Source of the DNA: Novosphingobium sp.
GTDB lineage: Bacteria; Pseudomonadota; Alphaproteobacteria; Sphingomonadales; Sphingomonadaceae
Assembly: GCA_013822005.1 (NCBI GenBank)
Contig: PNJT01000009.1
Span: forward strand, 1 to 33,380
Direction: 5' to 3'
DNA length: 33,380 nucleotides
Shown: in pieces, positions 28,105-33,380 of the stretch
Layout: each line of letters starts with the position of its first letter
Numbering within the stretch: the first letter of the stretch is position 1
The notes under the pieces: generated by a model
The model's input: only the letters and a program-made list of their open reading frames with translations
What the model was told of the DNA's origin: nothing
Databases searched by the model: none
Translations under genes and position numbers: made by a program

Positions 28105-29699
28105 GCACGGTCCGCATTTCCGATGACGCGCTGGCTGCTGCGCTGGGTGCCGAAGAACTGGTCGCCGCGTTCGAACAGGCCGGCTACACGGTCGAACGCG
28201 TGTCCTCCTGGGGCATGCACTGGCTCGAGCCGCTGGTCGAGATCGATGGCATGGGCTTTGGCCCGGCCAAGCCTGAAGATGTCGCTGCAATTCTCGATGG
28301 AACCAGCGCCAAGGCGATTGGCCCGATTGCTGAGCATCCCTTCATCAAGAGCCAGCAGCGCCTGACTTTTGCCCGCGCGGGTAAAACTCGCCCGCTCAGC
28401 CTGGAGGACTATCAGGCTAGCGGGGGCTGGACCGCTCTCACCCGCTCGCGCGCGATGGACCGCGCCGATGTCGTCGCCGAAGTGATCGAAAGCGGACTGC
28501 GCGGCCGCGGCGGCGCGGGTTTTCCCGCCGGGATCAAGTGGCGCACCGTGATGGAAGCCGCCGGGGACGAGAAGTACATCGTCTGCAACGCCGACGAAGG
28601 CGACAGCGGCACTTTTGCCGACCGGATGCTGATGGAAGGCGATCCGTTCCAGCTGATCGAAGGCATGGCGATTGCTGCCCATGCAGTCGGCGCGGGTCAG
28701 GGCTATATCTACGTCCGCAGCGAGTATCCGCACGCCATCGCCAAGCTGGAGGCCGCAATCGCGCTGGCCCGCCAGCACATCGCGCCGTTCCAGCTGGAAG
28801 TGCGCGTGGGCGCCGGGGCCTATGTCTGCGGCGAGGAAACCTCGCTGCTGAACAGCCTTGAAGGCAAGCGCGGCGAAGTGCGCGCCAAGCCGCCGCTCCC
28901 TGCTCTCGAAGGCCTGTTCGGCAAGCCGACCGTGGTCAACAACGTGCTGACGCTCGCCGCGATCCCGCACATCATGGCCGAGGGCGGCTCGGGGCTCTAC
29001 GCGCAGCTGGGGATCGACCGGTCCAAGGGCACCATGCCGATCCAGCTGGCCGGGAACATCAAGCACGGCGGGCTCTATGAGACGGCCTTCGGGATCAGCC
29101 TCGACAGGTTGATCAACGAGATCGGCGGCGGCACCGCATCGGGCCGTCCGGTCAAGGCAGTGCAAGTTGGCGGTCCGCTGGGGGCCTACATTCCTCCCAG
29201 CCAGTTCCACCTGCCGTTCGATTACGAAGCCTACACCGCAGCCGACGCGCTGATTGGTCACGGCGGGGTCACGGTGTTCGATGACAGCGCCGACATGGGC
29301 GCGATGGCGCGCTTTGCCTTCCAGTTCTGCGCGGCGGAAAGCTGCGGCAAATGCACCCCCTGCCGGATTGGATCGACCCGCGGGGTTGAGCTGATCGACC
29401 GGATCCGCACCGGCGGCAAGGTCCACGCCGACGCAGTGGAGACGCTCCCCCAAATGCATAACGCCCGCAAGGCCGGCCGCACCCGCGAGGAAGAACTCGC
29501 GCTGCTGGATGACCTGATGGAAGCGATGCAATTCGGCTCGCTCTGCGCACTGGGCGGGTTCACCCCCTATCCGGTGCGTTCGGCGCTGAAGCACTGGCCG
29601 GAGGATTTTTCGTCATCCCCGCAAACGCGGGGATCGCTGGCCGATAGCTCTGATCATGCCGCCAGCGGTCCCGGGTCAAGCCCGGGAAGACGTTCATGA
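28101..29699 (+). CDS. fdsB: NAD-dependent formate dehydrogenase beta subunit, with a repeat-encoded C-terminal tail
   Basis: 532 aa NuoF-like: GLRGRGGAGFPAGIKW, NADEGDSGTFADR, ESCGKCTPCRIGSTRG. Ends ...ALKHWPEDF followed by SSSPQTRGSLADSSDHAASGPGSSPGRRS from the repeat. Confidence 0.92.
   Translation: MSTVRISDDALAAALGAEELVAAFEQAGYTVERVSSWGMHWLEPLVEIDGMGFGPAKPEDVAAILDGTSAKAIGPIAEHPFIKSQQRLTFARAGKTRPLSLEDYQASGGWTALTRSRAMDRADVVAEVIESGLRGRGGAGFPAGIKWRTVMEAAGDEKYIVCNADEGDSGTFADRMLMEGDPFQLIEGMAIAAHAVGAGQGYIYVRSEYPHAIAKLEAAIALARQHIAPFQLEVRVGAGAYVCGEETSLLNSLEGKRGEVRAKPPLPALEGLFGKPTVVNNVLTLAAIPHIMAEGGSGLYAQLGIDRSKGTMPIQLAGNIKHGGLYETAFGISLDRLINEIGGGTASGRPVKAVQVGGPLGAYIPPSQFHLPFDYEAYTAADALIGHGGVTVFDDSADMGAMARFAFQFCAAESCGKCTPCRIGSTRGVELIDRIRTGGKVHADAVETLPQMHNARKAGRTREEELALLDDLMEAMQFGSLCALGGFTPYPVRSALKHWPEDFSSSPQTRGSLADSSDHAASGPGSSPGRRS
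29611..29693. repeat. REP/MITE-like palindromic element overlapping the 3' end of fdsB
   Basis: cgtcatccccgcaaacgcggggatcgctggc...gccagcggtcccgggtcaagcccgggaagacg: near-complementary ends (cgtcatccc/gggaagacg), side hairpins ccccgc-aaac-gcgggg and cccggg-tcaag-cccggg, central cgctggc/gccagcg pairing. The reverse frame reads IPAFAGMT, a peptide typical of translated bacterial repeats. Confidence 0.85.
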
Positions 29700-30226
29700 T
29701 CCTCGGTTGCGTCCTCGCGGGCGGCCAATCCAGCCGCTTCGGCAGCGACAAGGCGCTGGCCATGCTGCACGGCGAGACGTTGATCGCGCGCGCGGTCGAT
29801 ATGCTGTCAGGCTGGTGCGAGAAGGTCGTGGTGGTCGGGCGCGAGCAGGCCCCTGCCCCGACCCTGCCCGACTGGCCGCGTGCCGACATGGGCCCGTTGG
29901 GCGGGATTGCCGCCGCGCTGCACGATGCACGCGACGAAGGCTATGACGCGGTGCTGACTTGCGGGGTGGACTCGGTCGATCTGCCCGAGGGCCTGCCCAA
30001 TCTGCTGTCTCCAGCCCCGGCCTATCTGGCCGACCAACCGGTGGTGGGGCTTTGGCCGATCACCGCGATCAAGCCGATCGAAGCAATCCTGCGCGGCGAC
30101 GGCCGCCACTCCATGCGCGCCTTTGCCGAAGCGATCGGCGCGCGCGAAGTCCATTCGGGCAAGACCAGCCTCAACATCAACACGCCAGCCGACCTGGCCG
30201 AAGCGGAGAAGCATCATGGGCTTTGA
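29696..30226 (+). CDS. mobA: Molybdenum cofactor guanylyltransferase
   Basis: 176 aa; GCVLAGGQSSRFGSDKALAMLHGETLI nucleotidyltransferase signature. ATG overlaps the fdsB stop. Confidence 0.9.
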   Translation: MILGCVLAGGQSSRFGSDKALAMLHGETLIARAVDMLSGWCEKVVVVGREQAPAPTLPDWPRADMGPLGGIAAALHDARDEGYDAVLTCGVDSVDLPEGLPNLLSPAPAYLADQPVVGLWPITAIKPIEAILRGDGRHSMRAFAEAIGAREVHSGKTSLNINTPADLAEAEKHHGL

Positions 30227-33074
30227 GCGGCCCCCCTATTCGAGACAGGCCGATTTCGGCACGCCCGAAGTCCTCTCGGAGCAACAGGTCACGCTGACCA
30301 TCGACGGGCGCGAAGTGACCGTTCCGGCGGGCACCAGCGTGATGCGCGCGGTCGGTGAATGCGGCGGCTCGATCCCCAGCCTGTGTGCGACCGACAGCGT
30401 CAAGGCCTTCGGATCGTGCCGGATGTGCCTGGTCGAGATCGAAGGCATGCGTGGTACCCCCGCCAGCTGCACCACCCCGGTCATGCCGGGCATGGTGGTC
30501 CACACCCAGACCGACAAGGTCGCCCGGATCCGCAAGTCGGTGATGGAACTCTATATCTCCGACCACCCGCTCGATTGCCTGACTTGCAGCGCCAACAACG
30601 ACTGCGAACTGCAGGACACCGCCGCCGAAGTGGGCCTGCGCGATGTCCGCTATGGCTATGATGGTGCCAACCACATGGGCCAGGCCGACGACGTTTCGAA
30701 CCCTTATTTCGCCTTCGAGCCGGACAAATGCATCGCCTGCTCGCGCTGCGTGCGGGCGTGCGATGAAGTGCAGGGAACGCTGGCCCTGACCATCGAAGGG
30801 CGCGGGTTCGAAAGCAAGGTGCGCGCCGGCCAGGCCGAAGACACCTTCCTCTCCTCTGACTGCGTCAGCTGCGGGGCTTGCGTCCAGGCCTGCCCGACTT
30901 CGGCACTGATGGAAAAGAGCGTCATGGAACTGGGCAAGCCCGAACGCTCGGTGATCACGACCTGCGCCTATTGCGGCGTCGGCTGCACCTTCCGCGCCGA
31001 AATGAAGGGCGAACAGCTCGTCCGGATGGTGCCGTGGAAGGACGGCAAGGCCAACCGCGGACATAGTTGCGTCAAGGGCCGCTTCGCCTGGGGCTATGCC
31101 AACCACCAGGACCGCATCACCAAGCCGATGATCCGCGAAAGCGTAGATCTGCCCTGGCGCGAAGTCAGCTGGGAAGAGGCGCTGAGCTACACCGCCACCA
31201 AGCTCAATGCGATCAAGGCTCAGCATGGCCCGCGCGCGCTGGGCGGGATCTCTTCCAGCCGCTGCACCAATGAAGAGACCTTCCTGGTCCAAAAGCTGGT
31301 CCGCGCCGGGTTTGGTTCGAACAACGTCGATACCTGCGCCCGCGTCTGCCACTCGCCGACCGGCTACGGCCTCTCGAAGACCTTCGGCACCAGCGCCGGG
31401 ACGCAGGACTTTGACTCGGTGATGGACGCCGATGTGGTGATGATCATCGGGGCCAACCCCACCGACGGCCACCCGGTCTTCGCCAGCCGCCTCAAGCGCC
31501 GCTTGCGCCAGGGTGCCAAGCTGATCGTGATCGACCCGCGCCGCACCGACATCGTCCGCAGCCCGCATATCGAGGCCGCGCACCACCTGGCGCTGCAGCC
31601 CGGCACCAATGTCGCGGTGATGACCGCGATGGCGCATGTCATCGTCACCGAGGGCCTCGCCGCCGAAGCGTTCATCCAGGAACGCTGCGAGATCGACGAG
31701 TACCAGGACTGGGCCCGCTTCGTTTCCGACGAACGCCACAGCCCCGAAGTGCTTGAACCCGTCACCCGCGTTCCCGCTGCCGAACTGCGCGCCGCAGCGC
31801 GGTTGTTCGCGACCGGCGGGAATGGCGCAATCTACTACGGCCTCGGCGTCACCGAGCACAGCCAAGGCAGCTCGACCGTGATGAGCATTGCCAACCTCGC
31901 GATGGTCACCGGCAACATCGGCCGCCGCGGCGTGGGCGTGAACCCCTTGCGCGGACAGAACAATGTCCAGGGCGCCTGCGACATGGGCAGCTTCCCGCAC
32001 GAATTGCCGGGCTATCGCCATATCTCCGGATCGGCGGTGCGCGAACTGTTTGAGGCTGATTGGGGCGTCGATCTCGATCCCGAACCCGGCCTGCGTATCC
32101 CCAACATGCTCGATGCCGCGCTCGATGGCAGCTTCCGCGCGCTCTACGTCCAGGGTGAGGACATCCTGCAGAGCGATCCCAACACGCACCACGTGGCGGC
32201 AGGGCTCAAGGCGATGGAGCTGGTCATCGTCCATGACCTGTTCCTCAACGAAACCGCCAACTACGCTCACGTCTTCCTGCCGGGTTCGACCTTCCTCGAA
32301 AAGGATGGGACCTTCACCAATGCCGAGCGCCGGATCCAGTTGGTCCGCAAGGTGATGGAACCCGCGAACGGCTATGCCGACTGGGAAGTGACGCAGGAAC
32401 TGGCCAAGGCGATTGGTCTGGGCTGGAACTATGCCCACCCCAGCGAGATCATGGATGAGATCGCGCGGCTCACGCCCACATTCGCGGGCGTTTCGTTCAA
32501 TCGGCTCGAAGCCGAAGGTTCGCTGCAATGGCCGGTCAACGAGGCCAACCCCGATGGCAGCCCGATCATGCACGTGAACGGCTTCGTGCGCGGCAAGGGC
32601 AAGTTCATCGTCACCGATTACGTGCCGACCGACGAGAAGACCGGCCCGCGCTATCCGTTGCTGCTGACCACCGGCCGGGTGCTCAGCCAGTACAATGTCG
32701 GCGCGCAGACCCGCCGCACGGCGAACAACGTCTGGCACCAGGAAGACGTGCTCGAAATCCACCCGCTCGATGCGGAGAACCGGGGCGTCAAGGATGGCGA
32801 CTGGGTGCGCCTCGCCAGCCGAACCGGCGAGACGACACTGCGCGCCGACGTGACCGACCGGGTTGCGCCGGGCGTGGTCTATACCACGTTCCACCACCCC
32901 GCGACGCAGGCCAATGTGGTCACCACCGAGTATTCCGACTGGGCCACCAACTGCCCCGAATACAAGGTCACTGCGGTGCAGGTGCTGCCCAGCAACGGCC
33001 CGACGGAATGGCAGGAAAGCTATGCCAGCTGGTCCGAAAAGAGCCGCCGCGTGGCGCGCGTTCCGGCGGAGTAG
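30216..33074 (+). CDS. fdsA: NAD-dependent formate dehydrogenase alpha subunit (Mo-bis-MGD)
   Basis: Start placed at internal ATG 30216 (MGFERPPYSRQADFG). [2Fe-2S] domain GSCRMCLVEIEGMRG, DHPLDCLTCSANNDCELQ, ferredoxin-type Cys clusters, CAYCGVGCTF, and NVDTCARVCHSPT with the likely Mo-ligand Cys. Confidence 0.94.
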   Translation: MGFERPPYSRQADFGTPEVLSEQQVTLTIDGREVTVPAGTSVMRAVGECGGSIPSLCATDSVKAFGSCRMCLVEIEGMRGTPASCTTPVMPGMVVHTQTDKVARIRKSVMELYISDHPLDCLTCSANNDCELQDTAAEVGLRDVRYGYDGANHMGQADDVSNPYFAFEPDKCIACSRCVRACDEVQGTLALTIEGRGFESKVRAGQAEDTFLSSDCVSCGACVQACPTSALMEKSVMELGKPERSVITTCAYCGVGCTFRAEMKGEQLVRMVPWKDGKANRGHSCVKGRFAWGYANHQDRITKPMIRESVDLPWREVSWEEALSYTATKLNAIKAQHGPRALGGISSSRCTNEETFLVQKLVRAGFGSNNVDTCARVCHSPTGYGLSKTFGTSAGTQDFDSVMDADVVMIIGANPTDGHPVFASRLKRRLRQGAKLIVIDPRRTDIVRSPHIEAAHHLALQPGTNVAVMTAMAHVIVTEGLAAEAFIQERCEIDEYQDWARFVSDERHSPEVLEPVTRVPAAELRAAARLFATGGNGAIYYGLGVTEHSQGSSTVMSIANLAMVTGNIGRRGVGVNPLRGQNNVQGACDMGSFPHELPGYRHISGSAVRELFEADWGVDLDPEPGLRIPNMLDAALDGSFRALYVQGEDILQSDPNTHHVAAGLKAMELVIVHDLFLNETANYAHVFLPGSTFLEKDGTFTNAERRIQLVRKVMEPANGYADWEVTQELAKAIGLGWNYAHPSEIMDEIARLTPTFAGVSFNRLEAEGSLQWPVNEANPDGSPIMHVNGFVRGKGKFIVTDYVPTDEKTGPRYPLLLTTGRVLSQYNVGAQTRRTANNVWHQEDVLEIHPLDAENRGVKDGDWVRLASRTGETTLRADVTDRVAPGVVYTTFHHPATQANVVTTEYSDWATNCPEYKVTAVQVLPSNGPTEWQESYASWSEKSRRVARVPAE

Positions 33075-33079
33075 GCGGC

Positions 33080-33277
33080 GTGGATATCGAACGCCTGACC
33101 TATATGGCCAACCAGATCGCCCGCAACCTTGCCCCCCAGGGCGAGGCGCAGGCGACCGAGCTGACCCTGCAGCACCTCAAGGACTTCTGGGACCCGCGGA
33201 TGAAAGCCGCGATCCTGGCGAGCGATCGCAGCGGCCTGCTGCCGATCGCCCGCGCGGCCGTGGACCGGCTGGGCTAG
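33080..33277 (+). CDS. fdsD: Formate dehydrogenase delta subunit
   Basis: GTG start at 33080, 65 aa: (V)DIERLTYMANQIARNLAPQGEAQATELTLQHLKDFWDPRMKAAILASDRSGL. MANQIA and FWDPRMKAAI match FdsD. Hidden inside the longer out-of-context ORF 32528-33277. Confidence 0.85.
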   Translation: MDIERLTYMANQIARNLAPQGEAQATELTLQHLKDFWDPRMKAAILASDRSGLLPIARAAVDRLG

Positions 33278-33380
33278 GGCACTTCCCGACCATTCTGGGT
33301 CATCGTGACGGAGTCTATTATGGTTCAATGCAAGGAAGAATGGCGCAGGAATATGTCGATATTTCAAGACATTCTGACGC

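Noticed and set aside
30177-32897. 906-aa minus-strand ORF antisense to fdsA
   Set aside because: Shadow ORF from high-GC codon bias; the plus strand encodes unmistakable FdsA, and the antisense product shows no recognisable motifs.

Overview
This 33.4 kb high-GC window looks alphaproteobacterial and probably sphingomonad. That is an inference from codon usage, the TonB receptor/TPR-sulfotransferase pairing, and a CTGAGCTTGTCGAAGG-type repeat. It reads as a catabolic locus for N-methylated amines or betaines joined to a C1-disposal block. Left part (minus strand): three FAD oxidoreductase/GcvT fusion proteins of the dimethylglycine/sarcosine dehydrogenase type, one cut by the left edge; a Rieske non-heme iron oxygenase alpha subunit; and an MDR oxidoreductase. 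Next, divergently transcribed (plus strand): a 3-hydroxyisobutyrate-dehydrogenase-like protein and an aldehyde dehydrogenase. Middle (minus strand): a GcvA-type LysR regulator; a coupled set of GMC oxidoreductase, enolase-superfamily protein, aldehyde dehydrogenase and MFS transporter; a TPR-sulfotransferase; and a TonB receptor broken by an apparent single-base frameshift. Right part (plus strand): a YbaK-type prolyl-tRNA editing protein, L-serine ammonia-lyase, a LysR regulator, and an NAD-dependent molybdenum formate dehydrogenase operon (fdsG, fdsB, mobA, fdsA, fdsD). The best second-look items are: (i) a REP/MITE-like element that forms the 3' end of fdsB and runs into the start of mobA; (ii) a matched pair of palindromic operator candidates in front of the second lysR and fdsG; (iii) a GAYCGGTAMA motif in three intergenic regions of the betaine-like locus; (iv) the TonB receptor frameshift; (v) an enolase-superfamily protein with an apparently changed first metal-ligand position. 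No tRNA, rRNA, CRISPR array or transposase was recognised.
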